From NCBI RefSeq assembly GCF_946478925.1, contig NZ_CAMLDP010000051.1:1-13748 (forward strand): DNA of 13,748 bases, read 5' to 3'. The position numbers were made by a program, and so were the translations under genes. A model generated the notes under the pieces. That model was not told the origin of the DNA. It ran no database searches and saw only the letters and a program-made list of their open reading frames with translations. The DNA is from an uncultured Nitrososphaera sp. (GTDB lineage Archaea; Thermoproteota; Nitrososphaeria; Nitrososphaerales; Nitrososphaeraceae). Below are positions 1 through 5,456 of this stretch, piece after piece (positions within the stretch are counted from its first letter, which is position 1; each line of letters opens with the position of its first letter).

Positions 1-2
1 AC

Positions 3-1187
3 ATATTTGACAGGGCTGCAAGCGGCAAGTCGCTCGTCAAAAAGAGGGAGACGCTCACCATCGACTATGTGCCGGAAAAACTGCCGTTTCGCGACCAAGA
101 AGCGGCGGCGCTTGCGCAGGTACTGTCGACCGTGTTCAAAGGGGCACGCCCGTCAAATTTGCTCCTGTTTGGAAAACCAGGGACCGGAAAAACTGCGGTC
201 GTGAAAACCGTGGTCGACAGGCTGGTCAAAAAATCCGGCGAGCTTGGGATCACCGTCAACGTCCCTATAATCAACGCAAAACTTGCCAACAGCGCGTACA
301 AACTGCTCTTTGAAATCGCGGAAAACCTCGGCCTGAACAAGGAGGAAAAGAAGGTCCACTTTACCGGGCTTTCGATGGGCGAAGCCACTGACAGGATACT
401 GCAGTTCATACAAAAGAAAAAGATGCATGTCATACTTGTCATCGACGAAATAGATTCGCTGGTGGACAGAAACGGCGACGACGTGCTCTATTCCTTCACG
501 AGGGCCAACGAACGCATGGGCAAAGGAGGCTTTGTCAGCCTGATAGGCATTTCAAACAGCCTGACCTTCAAGGACAAGCTGGACCCACGCGTGAGAAGCA
601 GTCTCTCCGAGGAAGAGACCGTGTTCAACCCGTACACCGTGGAGCAGCTGAGGCAGATACTGTCAGAGCGCGCAAAACTGGCGTTTACTGAAGGCGCAAT
701 AACGGAAGCGGCAATCAACCTGTGCGCGGCCATGGCCGGCAGGGAGCACGGTGATGCGCGCAAGGCAATCGACCTTTTGCGCGTGGCGGCAGAGCTTGCC
801 GAGCGGGAACACTCTGCCAAGGTGGAGGAAAAGCACGTGCGGGCCGCGCAGGAAAAGATAGAGAAGGACACCAACCTCGAAGTCATAAAAAACGCCACGA
901 CTCACACCAAGTTCGTGGTGCTTGCCATCACAAAGTCAAAGAACGGCAACACCGGCGAGGTGTACGAGGTCTATTCGTCGCTGTGCCGGCAGGCCGAGCA
1001 GGAGCCTCTCACCCAGCGCAGGGTCACCCAGATAATAAGCGAGCTTGACCAGCTGGGCCTGGTTTCGACGGATGTGGTGAGCCAAGGGCGCTATGGCCGG
1101 TCGCAAAAGATCAAAGTCGCCGTGCCGCTTGCGACGGTAAGGGACGCGCTTAAGGACGACCCGACGTTTTCAGACCTTTTGTTATAA
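3..1187 (+). CDS. cdc6: Orc1/Cdc6 replication initiator, 5' end missing
   Basis: AAA+ initiator that binds origin DNA and helps load the MCM helicase. The reading frame is open to the left edge, so the true start lies outside the window. The GTG at 69 is internal, because the 22 residues before it match the usual start of the family (a short basic segment followed by DYVPEKLPFR). Seen in order: Walker A GKPGTGKT (bases 171-194), Walker B VILVIDEID (429-455), sensor 1 around IGISNS (about 546-563), sensor 2 around GDARKAIDLL (about 750-780), then a C-terminal winged-helix region to the stop, expected to contact the origin. Visible length is 394 residues, near full size. The stop codon touches the stop of the convergent PolD gene with no spacer. 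Family assignment is very secure; which Orc1/Cdc6 paralogue it is cannot be told. Confidence 0.96.
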   Translation: MFDRAASGKSLVKKRETLTIDYVPEKLPFRDQEAAALAQVLSTVFKGARPSNLLLFGKPGTGKTAVVKTVVDRLVKKSGELGITVNVPIINAKLANSAYKLLFEIAENLGLNKEEKKVHFTGLSMGEATDRILQFIQKKKMHVILVIDEIDSLVDRNGDDVLYSFTRANERMGKGGFVSLIGISNSLTFKDKLDPRVRSSLSEEETVFNPYTVEQLRQILSERAKLAFTEGAITEAAINLCAAMAGREHGDARKAIDLLRVAAELAEREHSAKVEEKHVRAAQEKIEKDTNLEVIKNATTHTKFVVLAITKSKNGNTGEVYEVYSSLCRQAEQEPLTQRRVTQIISELDQLGLVSTDVVSQGRYGRSQKIKVAVPLATVRDALKDDPTFSDLLL

Positions 1188-2693
1188 TCATAAAAGATTA
1201 TTGAAATCCTGCTTGAACGGTTGCATCGTCGCTAAATTAACGACGATTGCGATGCCTGGCGACGGCGTGATGCCCATCGTCTGCTGGAACTTTGTCTGCG
1301 CCTGCCAAGCGCCGGAATTCACGACGAGCGTCCCGCGGTAACTATCAACATCTGTCACATGCACGTGCCCCGCGTGGAATATGTCGGGGATCTCTGTCAT
1401 AACCATCATGTCCTCGCTTTCAGGCGCGACCGGCGTGCGCCCGCCGTACGTTGGCGACAAATGGCGCGCTTTCAGCAAAACTTTCATTGCCTCCGCCGGC
1501 CGCTGGTAGCTCATGCCCGGCGTGGTCGCAATCACGTCGTCGAGGCTCTGACCGTGGAACATCAGCACCTTGACCCCGTTGAGTTCCACGTACGCCGGGT
1601 TGCCAAGCATCGTGCAGTTCTCCAGGCCGTACAGGCCGCCGGACGTCGCCTCGGGAAATATCGGCTGCGGCAGCGCCCTTCGGCCGGGGTCGTGGTTGCC
1701 CGGGATTATGAAGGTCTTGATGCTTTTTGGGATCTTTGAAAGCAGTTTCGTGGTATGCGCCATCTGGGCCTCTGCGTTCATCATGAGAAGCTCCTTGTCT
1801 TGGTTTGGGAATATGCCGATGCCGTCTATCAGGTCGCCACCGATGCAGAGGAACTTTATCTTGCGGACGATTTCATCGTCGTCATCAGAAGCCAGCCAGT
1901 CGAGGAAGCGCAGGAACTCTTGCTGCATGAAATACTTGCTTCCGACGTGCAGGTCCGATATCAAAACCGCGTATGCCTCCGACCTGCTCTTGTTAGGCAG
2001 GTGGTCCGGTATGTCCGGCGAAAAGACGTTTTTTATGGCAAGGCCAGGCGTCCCCTTTGCGTTTTCCAGTTCCAGCATGACCACCTGGTCGAGAGCGAGG
2101 TTTGCCGCCTGCTTTTTTGCGTCCTCCGACATGGCAGTCACCGGCATCCTGCCAGTGTAGTCGTCAATCTCTAGCTCTATGCCGTTTTTCTTGGTGCGCC
2201 TTGACATCAAGAGGCCCGACACGACGTACGTGCCAGCGCTTCCGAGGCTGCGTTCGCCAGCAGCCGCCGCCTGCTTTGGGCCTCCGCTGCCACCCCCCCC
2301 TCTTTCCATCTGCTTGACGGTGGAAATCTTGGTCATCCTCTTGCTGTCCGGCCTCTGCGCAAGGATGCGCATCGTCTTCTCGAACCTGCTCTTGAACAGA
2401 GACGCATAGCCGTCGACTCCCTCGCCGGTGTTGACGTTGGCAGTCGGGTCGACTAGCACCTTGGCGACCTGCTCGGCCGGCGCAAGCTCCTGCTGCCTCC
2501 CCGGGTTGACGATGCTCTTGATGTCGTCTACAACTATCATCTTGGTCTGCTTTTTCTGCTTGATTATCTCCTGGATTGCCTTGAGCGCGTCCGTCTCTAG
2601 CCCCTTTAGCATGGCAAACGCGTCGGGGTGGATCTGGTAGCCCTTGCTGGTGGCATACGACAGGGCGCTTTTAATCTCACTTTGCAGTACCAA
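1188..2693 (-). CDS. polB: DNA polymerase D small subunit (DP1), proofreading exonuclease
   Basis: Small subunit of the archaeal replicative polymerase PolD, expected to pair with the large catalytic subunit DP2, which is not in the window. Over 501 residues it shows a helical N-terminus, a Gly-rich linker (131-138), an OB-fold (about 154-225) and a calcineurin-like phosphoesterase domain with the Mre11-type metal motifs: SDLHVG (246-251), GGDLIDG (285-291), PGNHDPGRR (331-339), MFHGQS (378-383) and HAGHVH (440-445). All metal ligands are present, so 3'-5' exonuclease activity is likely, unlike the inactivated eukaryotic B-subunits. The chosen TTG start is the first possible one after an in-frame TGA 18 bp upstream, and a TATA-like TAATTAA sits about 32 bp before it. 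PolD small-subunit and orc1/cdc6 genes are also neighbours in some Euryarchaeota, but here they are convergent. Confidence 0.95.
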   Translation of the reverse strand: MVLQSEIKSALSYATSKGYQIHPDAFAMLKGLETDALKAIQEIIKQKKQTKMIVVDDIKSIVNPGRQQELAPAEQVAKVLVDPTANVNTGEGVDGYASLFKSRFEKTMRILAQRPDSKRMTKISTVKQMERGGGGSGGPKQAAAAGERSLGSAGTYVVSGLLMSRRTKKNGIELEIDDYTGRMPVTAMSEDAKKQAANLALDQVVMLELENAKGTPGLAIKNVFSPDIPDHLPNKSRSEAYAVLISDLHVGSKYFMQQEFLRFLDWLASDDDDEIVRKIKFLCIGGDLIDGIGIFPNQDKELLMMNAEAQMAHTTKLLSKIPKSIKTFIIPGNHDPGRRALPQPIFPEATSGGLYGLENCTMLGNPAYVELNGVKVLMFHGQSLDDVIATTPGMSYQRPAEAMKVLLKARHLSPTYGGRTPVAPESEDMMVMTEIPDIFHAGHVHVTDVDSYRGTLVVNSGAWQAQTKFQQTMGITPSPGIAIVVNLATMQPFKQDFNNLL

Positions 2694-2721
2694 GAAACCG
2701 TTTTCCTTTCAGCCCCGGTCC

Positions 2722-2728
2722 TTAATTA
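2722..2728 (-). promoter_or_regulatory. TATA-like element for the PolD small subunit
   Basis: TAATTAA read on the minus strand, centred about 32 bp before the TTG start. The spacing fits a leaderless or near-leaderless archaeal transcript. The match is short and unsupported by other data. Confidence 0.35.
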
Positions 2729-2759
2729 CATTTCTCTCTCCTCTTTCCTGCGGGTCAGG

Positions 2760-2773
2760 CACGCACACACACA
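2760..2773. repeat. CA-rich simple repeat
   Basis: CACGCACACACACA in the 96-bp gap between the 105-aa gene and the PolD small-subunit gene. A very similar tract lies at 4752-4768, upstream of ctaA. It may be a mutational microsatellite or part of a 5' region; no function can be assigned. Confidence 0.6.
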
Positions 2774-2789
2774 GCAACAGAGGACTCGC

Positions 2790-3107
2790 TCAGGAATTCC
2801 GTACCAGCAAAGCCACGCACCTTGAAAGGTCGCCCATCTTTGAATAGGAAAAATCCTTTCTGATGTGGAATTGCGCCCTCGTATCTTCCAGCACGATTGC
2901 AAGAACCACCAGGCCCTCTGGCCCCAGTATGGTTTCTAGCGCCCTTTCAAACAGCTCCGGCCTGCTCGCTATGGCATCCTGCAGGGACAGCTCGTTGCCC
3001 AGATAGTTTGCCTCCAGCTCATCTTGGAAAATGGCAAACGTACTCTCTCCAAAAACCTCCCTTAGGCGCAAAATGATGTCCTGTGCAACGTCTTTGGCGG
3101 CTACCAA
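2790..3107 (-). CDS. uncharacterised 105-aa protein
   Basis: I do not recognise a family. The predicted product is small, soluble, acidic and mostly helical, with an amphipathic N-terminus (DVAQDIILRLREVFG) and a central stretch around LGPEGLVVLAIVL that could be a buried strand or helix. There is no signal peptide, no Cys cluster and no catalytic signature. The start is a TTG, since no ATG, GTG or TTG lies in frame over at least the next 70 bp upstream. A TATA-like TTTTATT on the minus strand (3134-3140) lies 30 bp before it, consistent with a leaderless message. It is followed on the same strand after 96 bp by the PolD small subunit and divides divergently from the Lrp/AsnC-like gene, so either co-expression with PolD or control by that regulator is possible. 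Confidence 0.7.
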   Translation of the reverse strand: MVAAKDVAQDIILRLREVFGESTFAIFQDELEANYLGNELSLQDAIASRPELFERALETILGPEGLVVLAIVLEDTRAQFHIRKDFSYSKMGDLSRCVALLVRNS

Positions 3108-3118
3108 AGATTCCCTTA

Positions 3119-3230
3119 ATAGGGGAGAAATAGAATAAAAGGTTTTACACAGACATGCAAATATTACAAAATTTTCTCTGACGAGCTGTTAATATCACAT
3201 GCAACCTGAACGATAGGAGATCGCCCCTAT
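3119..3230. promoter_or_regulatory. divergent AT-rich control region with ATAGGRG sites
   Basis: The 140-bp gap between the 105-aa gene and the regulator gene is clearly more AT-rich than its surroundings. It holds ATAGGGG at 3119-3125, ATAGGAG at 3213-3219, and an inverted ATAGGGG at 3224-3230 (read CCCCTAT). The last two form an inverted pair directly before the TATA-like run at 3228-3237, and the first overlaps the presumed leader of the opposite gene. This is a plausible operator for autoregulation by the adjacent Lrp/AsnC-like protein, inferred from layout only. Confidence 0.35.
3134..3140 (-). promoter_or_regulatory. TATA-like element for the 105-aa gene
   Basis: TTTTATT on the minus strand, centred about 30 bp before the TTG start at 3107, at the usual distance for a leaderless archaeal transcript. 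Confidence 0.4.
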
Positions 3231-3237
3231 AAAATTT
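3228..3237 (+). promoter_or_regulatory. TATA-like box before the Lrp/AsnC-like gene
   Basis: TATAAAATTT is the best TATA match in the divergent gap. Its centre is only about 16 bp before the ATG at 3248, closer than the usual 27 bp. Either the real transcript starts just inside the called gene, or the alternative TTAATAT at 3189-3195 is used. This leaves some doubt about the called start. Confidence 0.45.
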
Positions 3238-3247
3238 AAATATACAT

Positions 3248-4033
3248 ATGAATATACGTCAGCGCTTGTCCTCGTCCTCCTCCTCTTTTCAAGAAAGGCA
3301 GAACGATGTTGTCTGCCCGCCTAGGCAGCAGCAGGATAACAGTCCCGAGATTGAATCAATCTCCTCTTCTTCCCGGCGCGGGCTTTTGCAGGCGATGGAA
3401 AAGCTGGGCATTAACACCAAGTCACTGGAGCCACTCACGCTCGAACAGCTACACGACCTCTTTGGCAGGTTGAACAAGCTGACTTCTTCTTCCAACAACA
3501 ATAATAATTCCTCCTCCGACGACCAGAAGGAAAGATATCATCATCCTTTGCACATAGGCGGCGACTCTGCTGCCGTTCTGTCACCCATCGACAAGCGTAT
3601 GCTAAAGCTCCTGCTTGCGTCAAACGGCGAGGTCTCGTCGATGACTTTGTCCAAAGAACTGGGAGTCCCGCTCACGACTATCCAGAGGAGGCGCAAGCGG
3701 CTCGCAGGGTTCCTGGACATCTCTTTCTCCCTTGCATTAAAGAGATTCGACCTGCGCTCGATCACTTTCTTTATCGCGGCCGAAAACGGGTCGTCGTCAA
3801 ACGTCGCCAAGGAAATCCTGACTTGGCCGAGCGTAATGTCGGTGGCAAGGACGCTGAGCAACAACAACATCGACATAAGGGCGGACGTGGTCCTAAAGAC
3901 GAACAAGGAGATCATCGATTTTTCCGAGAAGGTGAAAATGATGCCCGGGGTCAGAGAGGTCTTTTGGACAGAGTCGATAGAATTGATAGGAAAGAACGAC
4001 GACATGCTTTATTCCAAAATCGACGCCGCCTGA
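3248..4033 (+). CDS. Lrp/AsnC-like transcription regulator with low-complexity N-terminus
   Basis: Predicted DNA-binding regulator of 261 residues. Residues 112-155 form a winged helix-turn-helix of the Lrp/AsnC kind (LSPIDKRMLKLLL, then SMTLSKELGVPLTTIQRRRK as the recognition unit). Residues about 160-245 look like the alpha/beta ligand-sensing domain, with alternating strands and helices and an ending VREVFWTESIELIG. The first 110 residues are unusual: runs of Ser (8-13, 39-42, 80-82, 88-90) and Asn (83-87) surround a short helical piece (44-78, RRGLLQAMEKLGI onward). Typical Lrp proteins are about 150 residues and lack this. The ATG at 3248 is the only one before residue 50; an internal start at residue 50 would still keep the DNA-binding domain. 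Targets and effector are unknown. Autoregulation is suggested by repeats upstream. Confidence 0.8.
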   Translation: MNIRQRLSSSSSSFQERQNDVVCPPRQQQDNSPEIESISSSSRRGLLQAMEKLGINTKSLEPLTLEQLHDLFGRLNKLTSSSNNNNNSSSDDQKERYHHPLHIGGDSAAVLSPIDKRMLKLLLASNGEVSSMTLSKELGVPLTTIQRRRKRLAGFLDISFSLALKRFDLRSITFFIAAENGSSSNVAKEILTWPSVMSVARTLSNNNIDIRADVVLKTNKEIIDFSEKVKMMPGVREVFWTESIELIGKNDDMLYSKIDAA

Positions 4034-4087
4034 CAGCGCCACCGCAACAAGTTTTTTATGCAATGCCACCGGATAAAAAACAAGGCG

Positions 4088-4228
4088 ATGAAAAAGTTCT
4101 GCGGCAGGTGCAGAAAAGAGCTCCCTGCAGACTCGAAATACCTACTTTGCGGCGACTGCCACAAAAAAGTCGCGCTGGTAGAGGACGACAGGGAGTTTTT
4201 TGAAAATTCGCGCGTGCACTGGCGCTAG
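4088..4228 (+). CDS. 46-aa CxxC protein, putative zinc-binding
   Basis: Short gene read directly from the sequence. The product starts MKKFCGRCRKELPADSKY and contains two CxxC pairs, CGRC at residues 5-8 and CGDC at 21-24, the layout of a small zinc ribbon. A basic first half is followed by an acidic tail (VEDDREFFEN). Partner or target is unknown. ATG at 4088 is preferred because the T-rich TATA-like TTTTTTAT at 4052-4059 lies about 30 bp before it. An in-frame ATG at 4058 would add ten residues but overlaps that element. The gene ends 5 bp from the stop of the convergent ctaA and starts 54 bp after the regulator gene, so co-transcription with the regulator is also possible. Confidence 0.72.
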   Translation: MKKFCGRCRKELPADSKYLLCGDCHKKVALVEDDREFFENSRVHWR

Positions 4229-4233
4229 AGTTG

Positions 4234-4707
4234 CTAGCTCTGCTTTCTCCATACCCCGACCCACAGAAACGTCAGCAGGGCAAACGCAAACACGCTGATG
4301 CCGGTCGAAAGGTGGCTTGCCACTGCTATCGGGTACAGGTGAGTCGCCACAGTGATAAAGCCAAGCGCAATCTGCCATGAGACGATGCCTGCTGCGATTA
4401 TCGCCGCCTTTTTGGCCCTCTTTACTCCTGAAGGGACGATTATTGCAGTCGCGTAGATAAAGCCGGCGGTGATGACCGCAACCAGCCTGTGCACGTACTC
4501 TACAAGGTAGCGGTCTTCGGGTGCGCCAAAGAACCCGTTTGGGCAAAGCGGCCAGTCGGTGCAGGCAAGGCCCTTTTCAGTTATGGGGCCGGAGCTCAAA
4601 AACACGCCTATGAGCATGACCGAATAGACAAGACCTAGCGAGATGAACGCAAGGACGATGACCGACCTCTTTAGCCGGGGTTCCTCGGCCGCTGTTTTTT
4701 CTGTCAC
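4234..4707 (-). CDS. ctaA: half-size haem A synthase (CtaA/Cox15 family)
   Basis: Membrane enzyme that oxidises haem O to haem A for a haem-copper terminal oxidase. From the GTG at 4707 it has 157 residues and four predicted membrane helices (about 13-36, 70-92, 100-122, 129-152). The external loop carries the typical GLACTDWPLCPNG with Cys49 and Cys55. Candidate haem-ligand or active-site His residues are His73 in EYVHR, His123, and His132 in SHLST. Bacterial and mitochondrial members have eight helices made of two such halves; four-helix forms are known from archaea such as Aeropyrum and would work as dimers. An upstream in-frame GTG at 4764 would add 19 polar residues but covers the TATA-like TTAATAAT at 4735-4742, so I prefer 4707. 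It is divergent from the response regulator gene. Confidence 0.85.
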   Translation of the reverse strand: MTEKTAAEEPRLKRSVIVLAFISLGLVYSVMLIGVFLSSGPITEKGLACTDWPLCPNGFFGAPEDRYLVEYVHRLVAVITAGFIYATAIIVPSGVKRAKKAAIIAAGIVSWQIALGFITVATHLYPIAVASHLSTGISVFAFALLTFLWVGVWRKQS

Positions 4708-4734
4708 TGCTGCGGCGTTTTTGGCCCCTGTCCA

Positions 4735-4742
4735 ATTATTAA
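4735..4742 (-). promoter_or_regulatory. TATA-like element for ctaA
   Basis: TTAATAAT on the minus strand, centred about 32 bp before the GTG at 4707. Its position argues against the longer start at 4764. Confidence 0.4.
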
Positions 4743-4751
4743 CCTTGCCAC

Positions 4752-4768
4752 CACGCACGCACACACAC
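4752..4768. repeat. CA-rich simple repeat upstream of ctaA
   Basis: CACGCACGCACACACAC, a close relative of the tract at 2760-2773. Both lie about 45-75 bp before the start of a minus-strand gene. On the minus strand it reads as a GT-rich run. Confidence 0.6.
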
Positions 4769-4800
4769 GTACCTGCGCTCTAGATCTTTTGACCTGAATG

Positions 4801-4808
4801 CTTAAAGG
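4801..4808 (+). promoter_or_regulatory. TATA-like element for the response regulator
   Basis: CTTAAAGG, centred about 27 bp before the ATG at 4832. This is exactly the distance expected if transcription begins at the start codon. Confidence 0.5.
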
Positions 4809-4831
4809 AAAATTATGCGAAAATATGTCGA

Positions 4832-5197
4832 ATGAGGTCGGTCCTCCTCGTCGACCAGAAGCAGTCGACTGCCGGGCTGGTCAAGACATACCTGTCCGCC
4901 GACGGCTATGAAGTCGACCACACGCCCGACCCTTCAGAGGCGCTGGAATACGCAAGCAGGTCGCAGTACGGAGTCGTGGTGACTGACCTTGTCATGAGAG
5001 GGATGTCTGGCATCGACCTGTACCAAAAGATAAGGTCCCGCGACGTGCAGGTGCGCTTTGTGTTCATGCTGGTCCTGTCAGCCGACGTCCTCCGGCTCAT
5101 GGGGTCACTGGAGAGAAGCGACGTCATAAAGAAAGAGCCGCTGTCGATGAACGAGGTGATACGCAAGGTGCGCGCCGCGTTCACGAATAGTCGCTAA
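4832..5197 (+). CDS. single-domain (CheY-like) response regulator
   Basis: Receiver domain of 121 residues with no output domain. Seen: Asp8 in LLVDQ, the phosphoacceptor Asp52 in VVVTDLVM, the switch Ser83 in MLVLSA, and a Lys at 100-101 in VIKKEPLS. The second residue of the usual acidic pair is Gln9 rather than Asp or Glu, so magnesium binding could be weakened. The Lys is separated from the Pro by a Glu instead of being directly before it. Such stand-alone receivers pass phosphoryl groups or dock onto partner proteins; its kinase is not in the window. A leaderless start is supported by the TATA-like element at 4801. The 3' end overlaps the convergent 60-aa gene by 17 bp, and the cyclase gene lies just beyond that. 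Confidence 0.88.
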   Translation: MRSVLLVDQKQSTAGLVKTYLSADGYEVDHTPDPSEALEYASRSQYGVVVTDLVMRGMSGIDLYQKIRSRDVQVRFVFMLVLSADVLRLMGSLERSDVIKKEPLSMNEVIRKVRAAFTNSR

Positions 5198-5363
5198 AGA
5201 TGCTGTTCACGTACGAAGCCAGATCGTCGCGCAGCTTTATCACCTTGGCGCGCTTTTCGCCGTCCAAGTCCGTCATCAAAAGCGCCTCCAAGCCCTCCAC
5301 CAGGTACTTTATGTTCGGAAGCGTCAAAAGCACACGCTCTTCCTCCTTTTGTTTTCCGCCCAT
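5181..5363 (-). CDS. uncharacterised 60-aa helical protein
   Basis: I do not recognise a family. The product is charged and predicted mostly helical: MGGKQKEEERVLLTLPNIKY, then a leucine-rich helix (VEGLEALL) and a second helix (EKRAKVIKLRDDLASYVNSI). There is no Cys cluster or membrane segment, and it is a candidate small dimeric or partner-binding protein. ATG at 5363 is chosen because TTAATAA at 5389-5395 lies 29 bp before it. An upstream ATG at 5399 would add 12 residues but lies before that element. A much longer open frame extends further upstream, but it is antisense to the cyclase. The gene is divergent from the cyclase and overlaps the end of the response regulator gene tail-to-tail. 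Confidence 0.7.
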   Translation of the reverse strand: MGGKQKEEERVLLTLPNIKYLVEGLEALLMTDLDGEKRAKVIKLRDDLASYVNSIFSDYS

Positions 5364-5388
5364 CCCGCCGGTATATGCGTGGCACTCG

Positions 5389-5395
5389 TTATTAA
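5389..5395 (-). promoter_or_regulatory. TATA-like element for the 60-aa gene
   Basis: TTAATAA on the minus strand, centred 29 bp before the ATG at 5363. It decides against the upstream ATG at 5399. Confidence 0.45.
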
Positions 5396-5417
5396 TCATC
5401 ACGCCCGTACAAATGAG

Positions 5418-5424
5418 TTTAATA
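5418..5424 (+). promoter_or_regulatory. TATA-like element for the cyclase
   Basis: TTTAATA, centred about 36 bp before the ATG at 5457. Expected transcription start is near 5447, giving a leader of about ten bases. The in-frame ATG at 5442 would lie before that start. Confidence 0.4.
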
Positions 5425-5456
5425 GCCGCACTGCGCTCCAAATGCGGCATAAATAC

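Noticed and set aside
69..71. GTG as the start of orc1/cdc6
   Set aside because: The frame stays open to the left edge and the residues before the GTG match the conserved N-terminus of the family, so the gene is cut by the window edge.
1570..2160. Plus-strand open frame inside the PolD small-subunit gene
   Set aside because: Low-information sequence antisense to a gene whose five metal-binding motifs are all intact.
3479..3530. Ser/Asn codon run as a sequencing artefact or tandem repeat element
   Set aside because: The reading frame continues intact on both sides into a good helix-turn-helix domain, so it is treated as a real low-complexity protein segment.
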